Shown: positions 13,086-23,200 of the stretch, piece after piece | Numbering within the stretch: position 1 is the first letter of the stretch | Layout: each line of letters begins with the position of its first letter | Assembly (NCBI GenBank): GCA_012845835.1 | Contig: JABAKD010000011.1 | Location: forward strand, 7,440,381-7,504,380 | From: Undaria pinnatifida | Taxonomy: Eukaryota > Sar > Phaeophyceae > Laminariales > Alariaceae | Length of the DNA stretch: 64,000 nt | Reading direction: 5' to 3' | Program-made: the position numbers and the translations under genes | The notes under the pieces: model-generated | Told to the model about the DNA's origin: nothing | The model's input: only the letters and a program-made list of their open reading frames with translations | The model's database searches: none

Positions 13086-13274
13086 TCACGCCGACGAACT
13101 TGCAGCAGCTTCCTTCACGCTTGCGGATCCCCCACTCCCACCACTCGTCTCAGCTAATGACGCGTTCCTCTCTTCGCGTGCTTCAGCATTCTTCTTGAAC
13201 CCTTTAATCTCCTCCAGCAACGCTGCTGTGTACTCTCTCACATCTCGATCAGAGCCCCCGTGCTCTGAAGCCAT
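13086..13274 (-). pseudogene. Captured coiled-coil fragment, copy 2
   Basis: This is the minus-strand counterpart of the fragment at 12721-12912: 62 codons beginning MASEHGGS and containing REYTAALLEEIKGFKKN. It differs from copy 1 at scattered positions without frame loss. It belongs to the right arm of the fold-back element. Confidence 0.45.
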
Positions 13275-13377
13275 CGTGTATAAAATCCCTAATCCCCTTG
13301 GGGCTTGTCCGAAACAAAGGCCTTCTAGCAGCGTAAGGGGATCGTAGGTACCTTCACGATGTCGTGTTGGCTGACCC

Positions 13378-13540
13378 TAAAAGCGTTGACAGGTCATACA
13401 CAGACGGACACGGGACAAGCCAGACTCCCAGGTGATCACGCTAAGGTTGGCAGTTCGATACATACCACCGAAATTAGCGTGATCACCTGGGAGTCTAGCT
13501 TGTCCCAGGTCCGTCCATATAAGACCTGTCAACGCTTTTA
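13378..13540. repeat. Palindrome of two element ends (about 67 bp arms)
   Basis: 13378-13444 and 13473-13540 are inverted copies of the terminal block of the fold-back element, separated by 28 bp. The second copy has the same orientation as the left end at 12558. It directly abuts the next element at 13541, so it looks like the shared junction of two adjoining elements. Confidence 0.85.
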
Positions 13541-14843
13541 ACATTATTTGTCTTTTTGTCGGAACACCGCGGCAGTGTCCACGGACCTCCACGGCATTCC
13601 ATGGCCATGTCCACGGCGTTCCAAGGACAACTGCTGACACTCTACGGGCCACCGCGGGCCTTCCACGGGCTTCCACGGACTTTCCACGGACTTCCATGGA
13701 ATGCCGCGGCAAGTAGTGGAACACCGTGGAGGCCCATGGCACAGCCATGGCAATTTCCACGGCAGGGTCCACGGCAATCTCCACGGCAATCTCCACGGCA
13801 GCACCCACGGCATACCACGGCAAGCCGCGATCACCCACGGAAACGTGCACGGATAGGTCCACGGAAACACCCACGGTTTTGTCCACGGGAACGTCCGCGA
13901 ACATCCACGGATAGGTCCACGGAAACACCCACGGCAAGACCCACGGCCATGCCCGAGAACACCCACTCACTGCAAGACTCACGGCCACGCCCGCGGACGG
14001 CCACGGATGGCAGTGGAAATTGCTGCGGTTGGACGTCCGCGGAAACTGCCGTGGCAATTGCCGCGGGTGTCCGCGGACTTCGGATGTATCACGTTATTAT
14101 TGTGTTTTTCAAAACCATGGAACTAACCCTAACCCTAACCCTAACCCATACGGAATACAGGTCGAAGTGCCCCTTAATGACATCACCGGTGTATAATGGT
14201 TGTAAATCAAATAATGTGTATCGCTGGGGTGTCTTACCGGACTTCCGTACGCAATTTCCACGGAAAATATGGTGGAAATTGCCGCGGACTTCCGCGGGCA
14301 TGGTTGGTACGACGGATTTTGCCACGGACAGAACCGCGGCACGTGCTGTGGAAAAATGCCGCGGACTTCCGCGGACTTCCATGGTAATCGCCGCTTATCG
14401 GAGGATTGCCGTGGCAATGGCCGTGGACGGCCACGGATGGCCGTGGACATTGCTTTGACATCCGCGGAAAATGCCGTGGCAATTGCCGCGGACCTCCCCG
14501 GACTTCCGTGGTGATTGCCTCGTTGCCGTGTTGCCGCGTTGCCATGGCAATGACCGCGAATGGTCGTGGAAATTGCCAGGGCATTTTCCGCGGAAACTGC
14601 TGCGGCAATTGCCGCGGGCTTGCCGTGGTTTGCCATGGTTGGTACGACGGAGTTTGCCACGGACAGAGCCGCGGCGCGTGCCGTGGCCACAACCGTGTCA
14701 GTTGCCGTGGAAGTGCCATGAGCCGTGACACTTGCCGTGGAAACCCACGAATTTCCACGGTAGCCCGTGGCAACAACCACGGAAGCCCACGAAAGCTCCG
14801 CGGTGATTGCCGCGGACCTCCGCCAAAAAGTCAAATAATGTGC
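13541..14843. mobile_element. Element with facing CCACGG / CCGTGG hexamer arrays
   Basis: The ends form an imperfect inverted repeat of about 22 bp: ACATTATTTGTCTTTTTG at 13541, and the complement of ACATTATTTGACTTTTTG ending near 14840. The left half (about 13565-14075) is a degenerate array of CCACGG hexamers every 6-12 bp. The right half (about 14255-14825) is built mainly of CCGTGG and CCGCGG, the inverted form. The unique middle (about 14085-14250) contains a telomere-like tract. Open frames here are by-products of the short period. A MITE or fold-back origin is inferred. Confidence 0.6.
14124..14149 (+). repeat. Interstitial telomere-like repeat (CCCTAA)n
   Basis: About four consecutive CCCTAA units lie between the two hexamer arrays. 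This is the C-strand of a TTAGGG-type telomere repeat. Confidence 0.85.
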
Positions 14844-17796
14844 ATTCGTGCTTCAGGGCCAGCCAACACCCCCCCACACCGCAGCATGTGTCTACCCACT
14901 TGCCTCACCCCCTTCTGCTCACTTGGTGTAATGGCAACCGTAATTTATTGTGTGAGTGGTTCTATGATCATCCCAGTGGACGAAAGCTATGACTAATCCT
15001 GATGCACACGACGCCACTGTCAGGGAAATAGATTTTGCGTACGTAGTCTTCCTCGATGCCAGACTGATAGGGGCATCTTTAGGTCGCGTGCAGATATACG
15101 TTGACTGGTTCGGATAGAGGATAGAACGCGACCCGGTTCAAGAGGATAGAACGCGACCCGGTTCAAGAGGATAGAACGCGACCCGGTTCAAGGAAGTTCA
15201 TATAAGATGGACATTATTATCCCAGCGTGTGGTGAAAATCAAGGAAGAACCGAGCACAGAACAGAAGGGGATTCGACCAGCATGCCCTTCTCTGTCTACG
15301 AGACAGATATTATTGCAAGCCACAATAGCCATTCTGGAGTCCTCTATCTCAACTGAAATACGACACCGACCCGCATTATTTTCTCAGCTGTTGGGATCGA
15401 CAGGTCGCAGGGACAGACGTTCGCCAGCCTACCTACCTAGACCTTTAGTCTAGACTATATCTGACTGTTTACGGAGTACATGGTGCATGATTGTATATAT
15501 ACCTTCTTGGCCCTTTGACGAAATGGTTGAAATGCGCTTCTTAACCATAACCCTAGCCCCTAACCCAACACCCAACGGCCTTGAAGATTTTTTGGAATAA
15601 AGGAGTTACAACCGATGCCTCAATCACTTACTAATAGTAGTCAAACAGCTGTCAAACAGCTGCTGCTGCTGGCTGGGCACATCCTACCCACTCGTGCTAC
15701 GGCTGCGTCCTCTACCCTACCTACCATATCATTCTACACTGCTCTGGTGTTTTCTACCACATATTTATTAGTGCGACAGCAGTGTGCATAGAGGCCTTTA
15801 CGTTGCTCATCTTACCGTATCTCCCCAAGAGCGACCCTCCTCGCGGGCTCCGTCTTCTGTCCTGTGTCTTTCGCCGGAAAAGGTCGAAAACCTACTGGAT
15901 CCTGGATGCTGAATCTGCCCCAGCCCCCTATTCTAAACCGCCGCTAAATAATGCTGAAACCCAACATCGCCACAAAATGTTGTGATCGCGCATCACACAA
16001 CACGCACAGCACAGGCCACGGCACCGAGAAGAGCGCGGCTCCAGACAGCACACAGGTGAGCATCACGATCCCTCTTGATTCAGTTTATGTGGTTGGTGAT
16101 TCGCTTGGAGAAAGTCCTGTGCGTCGAGCTGGTTTGCTGTTGCCCCAAAATACATGTGTCACATGTCATGACGCCGAACGATGACTGCTGTACGTACACC
16201 CACAGCGCACTGAAGGTCAGGCCATCAGGACAGTACGAGGAAGCTTCGCTGTACGTAGTGTTCCATCATGTAGCGCGTGGGGGTGTGGCCGGCCCCACGC
16301 TCCACCCGCCGATAGTTCGCGTGCCGAAGATGCTACTGCCGTAGCGGCTGCTGCTTCTGCTGTAGTGACTGCTTGCTCGAGCGCCTGAGCAGCTTGAGCG
16401 GCCTACGAGAGTAGGTTGGGTTGTGCCGCGCTTCTGTTTGTTTTTGGTCATGATACAGTATGTGTTTAACATGCGAAACGACAGGTTCCCGTCCCAGTTT
16501 GTTTTCACCCAGCTTTCTGATGATTGCAGCACGAGAGCAACCGAGCCTCAACATTAACCTTTTCTGTACGTAGTGACTCGAAAGCTTGGTCTCCGAGGAA
16601 TCCGCTCGCCCCTTGCTTGGTCTGTCTCTACACTCAGAAGAGAGCGCAACATACCCGGATCGCCCCAATCCAGCGTTCTGATGAAGCCAGCACGAGGGCA
16701 ACCGACCCGTACAGCAGTATAGGCCCGCCAATAGGAAAGTGCCCAATAAGAAAGTGATACTCACTTTTGGGCGGACGCCAAGAAAATTGGACTAAGAAAT
16801 CGTGCTCAGCGGCGAGCGCTACACTCAATCCTATATAATAGCCTGTGCTCATGGTTGTTCAAGGGTGACGTCACAACAAGATTCCGAGACTCACTCTAAA
16901 TAAGAGTATCATATTGGCGGGCCTAAACTGCTCTCTGAAACCCCTCCTGTACGTACGAGTAGTGCCTCGCCAGCCTGGCTTTCCGTGGAGTCCGCTCGCC
17001 CCTTGTTTGCCTCTTTCCGTGGTGCACTGGCCACTACGACGACACGTCAACCGCAAACCCTTTCACGCCTTGGAGTAAAATCCCACGCTAATGCCAAATG
17101 TATAGGTGTATTTACTCGCCTAAAACAGGGGTGCAGCGCAGTTCCCTTATAATACGCGTACACGAGAAGCCGGAGGCGAAGACGGTGCTGTACATATTAT
17201 ACGCGCGCACATGCTCATGTTTGTGCACGGCAGCTGTATGGGCAAGTCATTAAGCGCAGTATAGTTATCTCTCTATACCAGGTATCAGGTATGCGACAGC
17301 CGACAGTAGTTCGTGCCAAAAACACCAGCACAGCAGTAGTAATGCGGTCGGCATGCTCTCTTCCTCCTGAGGAACACTGTCAAGCTCGTCGGGTGTACAT
17401 GTATACGTACGGCAGGGTATAGGACCACCTCGCAATGTGATGATTTGCCCAGCTCTATATGGGTGACAGCTGTTGTATTATAGTACTGCTACTGCCGCGA
17501 TTCGCTGGACCGAATGTATCTATCCCTTTTCCTTCCACGTTCCTCTCGCAACTCGCAACAGGCACAGCAATAAACTCAACACACGCCGTCTCAAGAACTC
17601 GCGGGCGCGTGGCCGTCCTTCCGTAACAGGAGGCAAAAAAGGAAGCTGACCCTCTTGAGGTGCTGTGACCAAACAGCGCCACCGCCGTCGCCCGGCCTCT
17701 GTTTCACTTCGCTTCAAACGCAAACCTCCCACAATCTCAACCACAACCACCAATAACAGCGTATACAATAACTACAGCGCCAACCACCAACACCAG
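14844..17796. other. Intergenic region upstream of the PPR gene
   Basis: Apart from the 25 bp tandem repeat, this stretch holds a degenerate telomere-like tract near 15545-15570 and a pair of related segments at about 16555-16625 and 16940-17015, which share TCCGCTCGCCCCTTG. No convincing gene was seen. The last 150 bp before 17797 are open in the PPR frame but lack an ATG, so a spliced upstream exon is possible. Confidence 0.5.
15118..15192 (+). repeat. 25 bp tandem repeat, three copies
   Basis: Three identical 25 bp units containing GATAGAACGCGACCCGGTTC lie head to tail. No gene is associated. Confidence 0.95.
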
Positions 17797-20259
17797 ATGG
17801 CTTTCGTCCCGTCGCTTTCGACCTCGTCATCGACGCCCGGGTTCGGCCGGGCGGCCGGCCTCAGCCTCGACCCAGGGGTCGAAATGGGCGCGCCGCGGAG
17901 GGTTCCGCTTGCACCTCCTCAGCGCCATCGGCGAGCCGTCCGACTTCGCGCGGAATCGCTCGCGCGTGCTGCCCAAGCCTCTGCAGCCGCGCATCGTGCC
18001 CTACATCCGCGCGCGCGACGTGGTGGACCCGCAATCATGTTCGCAGGCACACCTGGTTGTGGCGGCCGCGGTAGCACCGCTATCAGCGGTAGCAGCGGCA
18101 GCGGCGGCAGCAGCAGCAGCGGCGGCGGCGGCGGCGGCAGCAATGGCAGCATCGGCAGCAGTGGTGGCGGCCTCCTCCGAAGCAACGGGCGACATGCTTC
18201 GATCGACCGGATGAAACGTCCGGGGCTGCGACTGTCCGCCGTCGGAGTGACGCCATCTCACAGCAGCAGCGACAGATTGGCCGCTACCACCGCAACGGGC
18301 GGTGGCGTGGTGGCGACTAGATTCAGGAAGCCTTCAAGCGGCCGAGGGCGACATAGCGGCGGAGGGGTCGGGAGAGGGGGAGGGGGGCGCGAAGGGCGTG
18401 CCCGGGCGAGCGATGATCGGACCATTAGCGGTGCCGGTGGAGGACGCGCAGCAGGTCGAAGCAAACGCACGCCACCAAGGTCTACTTGGAAAGACCCGGA
18501 CCTCGACCCTAAGTCGCGGTCGTTTCTGTTCGTGAAGAAAGTTAAGAGCATCCCCAAGTGGGAATGGCAGGCGGTGATTAAGGAGTTGGAGGAGGCCCAA
18601 GAACTTAGCAGACAATCTGCGGGGACGGGGGCTGGGGCGGGGGTCGGGGGTGGGCCGAGGACTGCGGCGGAGGCCGAGCCAAAGGCCGGGGTTGAGGTCG
18701 GGGCGGGGGCCGGGAGAGCGGCGGGGGGAGATCCGGTGGCGATGGCGGTGTCGGAGTCGGCGTCTTCGGCGGGCGGCGCGAATAATAAGCTGAAGGTGAC
18801 TTCGTTCATGTACAACGCGTGCATAAGCCACATGGCGAAGGCCAGCCGTTGGCAGGAGGCGCTGACGATCCTGGAGATGATGCGGGCGTTCGACGTGGTG
18901 CCCGACGAGTTCTGCGCCACCGCGGCCATCACGGCCTGCGGGAGGAGCGGAAAGTGGGAGCTGGCGCTGGGGCTGCTGAACCGAATGCGAGAGGACGGGG
19001 TGGAGCCCACGCTGCGATGCATGAACGCCCTCGTCGACGCCTGCAGAAAGGGGAGGCAGTGGAAGAGGGCGCTCCAATTGATGGAGGAGATGAAGTCCGC
19101 GGGCATCACCCCGGACGCGTTCACGTACAGCGCCGCGATCGCCGCCTGCAGGCAGGGGGGACAGTGGGAACACGCGCTGTCGCTGTTCCGAGAGATGCCC
19201 AGCGCGGGGGTGGAGATGACCGCGATCCACTACCACGTGGCCATTGCGGCGTGCGGGGAAGGGGGGCAAGGGGAACTCGCGGTGGAGCTCCTGAGAGAGA
19301 TGCCTAAGGCCGGGGTAGAGGTGAATATTGTGAGTTATAACGCGGCTATTATCGCGTGCGGCGATAGTAACGCCTGGGGGCAGGCACTCACCCTATTCCG
19401 AGAGCTGCCCTCGGTGGGCATCAAGCCGGACCTGATCAGCTTCAACACCATCATCGCCGCGTGTAAGAAGTGCGGCCCCTGGGAAGAGGCGGTCGCTCTT
19501 CTCCGGTCGATGCCCGCGGCCGGTGTTGCCCCGAACGTTGTGACCTACACGTCGGCCTTCGTGGCCTGCGGCCGGCGGGGGCAGTGGGACGAGGCACTCA
19601 AGATCTTCAGGGAGATGCAGGACGTCGGGATCAGACCCGACGTGATCAGCTACAACACAGCCATCTCCACCGCGGGGGAATGCGGCCGATGGCGGGATGG
19701 GCTAGCCCTCCTGAATGAAATGCCAATGGCATCGGCGTCGGCGTCGGCGGCAGCGGGGGCGAAGGTGGCAGCGGCGGGGGGGGGCGTGGCCGCGGTGGCG
19801 GCGGCGGTGGCGGCGGCGGGGGGGGGGGAAGGGGTTGCACCTGACGCCACGAGCTTCAGCGCGGCCATCCTCGCGTGCGGGAGGTGCGGAAGGTGGCGAG
19901 AGGCTCTGGCCGTTCTGAGGGAGACCATGCCGGCGATGCGCGCGTTTCCGAATGCGCTTAACTTCAGCGCCGCGAGCGCGGCCTGTGCCCTGTGCAAGCA
20001 GTGGGGAGAGGTCCTGGGCGTGTTTGAGGAGATGGTGACGCAGAAAGTCGTTCCCAATGCCGCTTGTTTCAATGACATTGTGGTGGTGGGCGCCAAGACT
20101 GGGCAGTGGGAGGAGCTGCTGGCGACGCTCGAGAAGATGGCCGCGGCGGGCATCACGCCCAGAGAGCTTGAGGTCATCGAGGAGGCCGTCGCCACCGCCG
20201 CGAGATGCAGGAAGGAGGGGAAGGAGCTCGAACGCTTAAGGGCGGTGCTGACCCGGTGA
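17797..20259 (+). CDS. Pentatricopeptide repeat (PPR) protein, 12 P-type repeats
   Basis: From ATG 17797 the open frame has 820 codons. About the first 330 residues are low-complexity Gly/Ser/Arg-rich. About 18796-20180 encodes twelve 35-residue PPR motifs with the pattern xxYNAAIxACxxxGxWexAL. Motif 9 is split by an Ala/Gly insert of about 40 residues. PPR proteins bind organelle RNA one base per motif and act in processing, stability or translation. The start MAFVPS resembles the AFxP motif at the signal/transit peptide junction of plastid proteins in algae with secondary plastids, so plastid targeting with an upstream signal-peptide exon is possible; it is inferred, not shown. The frame upstream of 17797 is open but without ATG. 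Codon use at about 17895-18060 and 18300-18480 looks better in another frame, so the N-terminal half may be mis-framed or contain introns. The repeat region is secure. Confidence 0.85.
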   Translation: MAFVPSLSTSSSTPGFGRAAGLSLDPGVEMGAPRRVPLAPPQRHRRAVRLRAESLARAAQASAAAHRALHPRARRGGPAIMFAGTPGCGGRGSTAISGSSGSGGSSSSGGGGGGSNGSIGSSGGGLLRSNGRHASIDRMKRPGLRLSAVGVTPSHSSSDRLAATTATGGGVVATRFRKPSSGRGRHSGGGVGRGGGGREGRARASDDRTISGAGGGRAAGRSKRTPPRSTWKDPDLDPKSRSFLFVKKVKSIPKWEWQAVIKELEEAQELSRQSAGTGAGAGVGGGPRTAAEAEPKAGVEVGAGAGRAAGGDPVAMAVSESASSAGGANNKLKVTSFMYNACISHMAKASRWQEALTILEMMRAFDVVPDEFCATAAITACGRSGKWELALGLLNRMREDGVEPTLRCMNALVDACRKGRQWKRALQLMEEMKSAGITPDAFTYSAAIAACRQGGQWEHALSLFREMPSAGVEMTAIHYHVAIAACGEGGQGELAVELLREMPKAGVEVNIVSYNAAIIACGDSNAWGQALTLFRELPSVGIKPDLISFNTIIAACKKCGPWEEAVALLRSMPAAGVAPNVVTYTSAFVACGRRGQWDEALKIFREMQDVGIRPDVISYNTAISTAGECGRWRDGLALLNEMPMASASASAAAGAKVAAAGGGVAAVAAAVAAAGGGEGVAPDATSFSAAILACGRCGRWREALAVLRETMPAMRAFPNALNFSAASAACALCKQWGEVLGVFEEMVTQKVVPNAACFNDIVVVGAKTGQWEELLATLEKMAAAGITPRELEVIEEAVATAARCRKEGKELERLRAVLTR

Positions 20260-23200
20260 TAAGGATGGGAAGGAGCTCGAGCGCTCAACCATTTTACTAC
20301 TGCGAAAATATTCTACACTAATTCCAAGCATTTTGTTCCCATAAGCGTGGGTGCAGTTCTAAAGGGGCTATAAGGGCGGTGCTTAATGCTCACCAAGTGA
20401 AAGGTTGGGGGGGTTTTCGCTCGCGACATGGTGAACCCTACCAAAATAGACTTTCCATTGACCAGCCCGTTTCATCGAACGATTTATGACCCCCCCACCC
20501 TCGTTCGTAATCCTCCTTCCCCCCCCTTGCCCATATCGACTGCCGTGCCCCCCCAACGACGCCACCTGAAATGTGTGCGGTTGATCTTGGAGTTGCCGCT
20601 TTTTTTCTTGACGTGTAGTAGGACGCGGGAGGGCGGGGAAGGAGAGACGGCGTGTTTGGGGCGTCCTCGTTTGGTCTTGTTAGCGACTCAGCCGGTGGAA
20701 GGCCCGGAATCTTTTTGTGGCAACGGTTGGTTTGCTGCCTCGACGAATGCTCGTTGATGTTGTGATGGGGGCGGCTTTCTGTTTGCAAACAGGATCTGTC
20801 GATAGGGATAGTGCCCTTGCGAAGAGCGCCGTTTGAGGGGGGTGAGCGGGCAAGACCTTGCGATTTTGTTGGATCTTAAAAGACACGCTTTTGGCGGTCT
20901 GTGGTGCAGGAATGGTCGAGTGAGTATTCAAGCAGGTGGCGCAGGCATCGCTGTTGGACGTTGGTGTAGGTGTTGTCGGGGTTTTGTCCGCGCGCAACAA
21001 CCTTCCCTTTGTTTGCAGTAGTAGTACTCACTTGTACAATTCGCTGTTTCTATTGGCGTCCAACACGCTCTCCCGCCTGGATGGTCGGTTTTCCCTCCGA
21101 AGGACGGTGCGTTAGGACAGGGGTGTTAGGGGAGGGTCATTTAATTGTGCGTGACGTCTGTTAAAAATCGGTCCTTTCAGGACGATAGCTTAAGGCGTTG
21201 TTAGTGTGAACTTGTCGAAGGAGGTACAGATTACGTGTGGTGATGTTGTGAGACTCGGTCAGGAGTCTGCCCGCGGTTGATAACTTGAGTAATTAAAAAG
21301 GTTGAGATATCAGGTACCTCTTATTCAACGAGCTTGACTTTTTCTATGTGTCCTGTCAACACCCCAGGCAGATGAATTTTCGTGATATGGTCACGGAAAT
21401 CCGTGAGGATCTCTATGGTTGCTACCAACCAGATAATTATATGAACTTTTGTGTGGATAGAGGTAAGGTGTTATGTTGCGCTCCCTGACGTTTGTGTATA
21501 AAATTCACAGCTTAAAGTTACAGGCGGAGGGTAGTGCAAGGGGACGAATCCGTCGCCGCAACACATGTTCTATCCACCTTAGACTCATATGTATCCCCTT
21601 CTTGTATCAACCTTATAACAAGTTTCACCCGTGTAGAATTGCAAAAAATATTCCCAACTATTTCCAAACATTGTCCCAAGAAAAACATGGGTGCAGTTCT
21701 AAGGAGTTACAATACGACACGCGCATCAAAACGGTTGATACCATCTCAGAAAACCCGAATGCGCGTTTCGCGCCCCTCTTCGCCGCCACCGTCAATAGCA
21801 GCAGTTGTAGTACGCGATTTGATCATTTATGCCGGCGCCCAAAAAATAGAAGCCCCTTTCGGGCCACGCGTGGCCGAATACCCGCAGTTGAAGTACGCAA
21901 TTTGATCATTTATGTTAGCGCCACAAAATAGAAGCCCCTTTCGGGCCACGCGTGCCCGAATATCCGTGTCCCGTTCCACCACCGGACTCTCCCGAAAAAA
22001 CACAAGCCTAGTTGAATCGGTGGACGTGTGCTACGATAAATATAATACTTTTTTGGCTACAGTATAATCTTCTGAAGGAAAAGGTTCCTTAACTCATAAT
22101 CGTCGGAATGTCATTATTTTTTTTGCAGTAGTATTTGTTGGAATACCTAGGCCATGGGGTTGATATTCGGTTTGCATGTTCAGTCTACACAAAATAAGTT
22201 GTTGGTTGAAGTATGGAGCTCCTCAAGTGAGGAGCCTTAAAAAATATTTGGTGCATCGTAGTGGCCAGAAGTACACCACATTGCCTGTGTAAGCCCGAGT
22301 TTGATTCTCGGATTGGACACCATGTTACGGAGCGAGACGAACCGGGTTGAGGGATAGGGTCATGGTGTGTCAAATGATACATGCATAGTCTGCTAGCCTG
22401 GCAGGGAAAACATGCCTGCATCATGCATGTGTACTACGATAAAACGATCACCAACAAACGATGATCCGACCGTAGCCCGGAGGTGCGCTTGTATGTGTCT
22501 TTTATAGAGGCACAGCAGGCTTCTGGTGCCAAGGTGTACAGGGGATGAGGTCTCCCAGCAAGGAAATTATGTATTATAGATGATAACTGATTATTTATCC
22601 CCAAGGTCTATAGACGAGGACCAATAAAGTTGGATGGAGGTAGGTTGGAACGGTTGGAAGGTTGTGAGCCAGAACGTCCCACAAACAACCAACAAGGGAC
22701 CGCATCAGACGTGTCCTATGCTATTACGAAACGCATCTGCTTCTGTAGCCGTAGGGCTTGTAACTGTCACTCACATTTAGCAATTTCGTTACACATATCT
22801 GCCGTAGCATGTGCCTGTTTGAGTATTGCTTGCTTCGTGTTCGACTTCTTCGCTTCCCACCAACGCACACAGTTGACGACGGTTGCAACTGTCCACCAGT
22901 GCGAGTGCCTAGCGAGAATTGCAGTATCTTAGTACTGCTATGAAGCTTTTCGTCGCCATCAGCGGCATCGCAGAACTCCCACCCTGGAAGTGATGTGTGG
23001 TGGTCCGTGCTCGTTTCCGGCAAAAAAAAACTTCCCAATCTTACAGTGGTAGTAGGCATACTTTGGCCAGCCAGCTGATCACAAAATTACGGCACGTATA
23101 CCGCATGCTGACACTAATGTACTGGTTGTTTCCATCTGTGCCTTACGATTCCACAGGCACTACATACAGCGGGCAACTGGCACTGCTCAATAGGCTCTAG

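Larger units (their letters stand above)
12558..13444. mobile_element. Fold-back element with captured coding fragment
   Basis: The left arm (12558-12913) is matched in inverted orientation by the right arm (13080-13444). The arms share the terminal block with GTGATCACCTGGG, TAGCTTGTCCC and GACCTGTCAACGCTTTTAG, then about 280 bp of common interior. A third, partial inverted copy lies between them (about 12920-13078). All three copies contain a fragment encoding REYTAALLEEIK, then a Lys/Glu-rich helix, then a Gly/Ser/Ala tail. The element looks non-autonomous: no transposase is visible. A transcript across it could form a hairpin several hundred bp long. Confidence 0.75.

Noticed and set aside
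13556..14834. ORFs of 180-300 codons over the hexamer arrays
   Set aside because: The short period removes stops in several frames at once; composition is pure repeat (His, Gly, Arg, Pro) and no domain is seen.
17665..17796. PPR start at 17665
   Set aside because: The codon there is GTG, not ATG; for a nuclear gene the first in-frame ATG at 17797 is the safer start.
18258..19269. Minus-strand ORFs of about 290-310 codons opposite the PPR gene
   Set aside because: They are shadows of GC-rich coding on the plus strand, with no similarity of their own.
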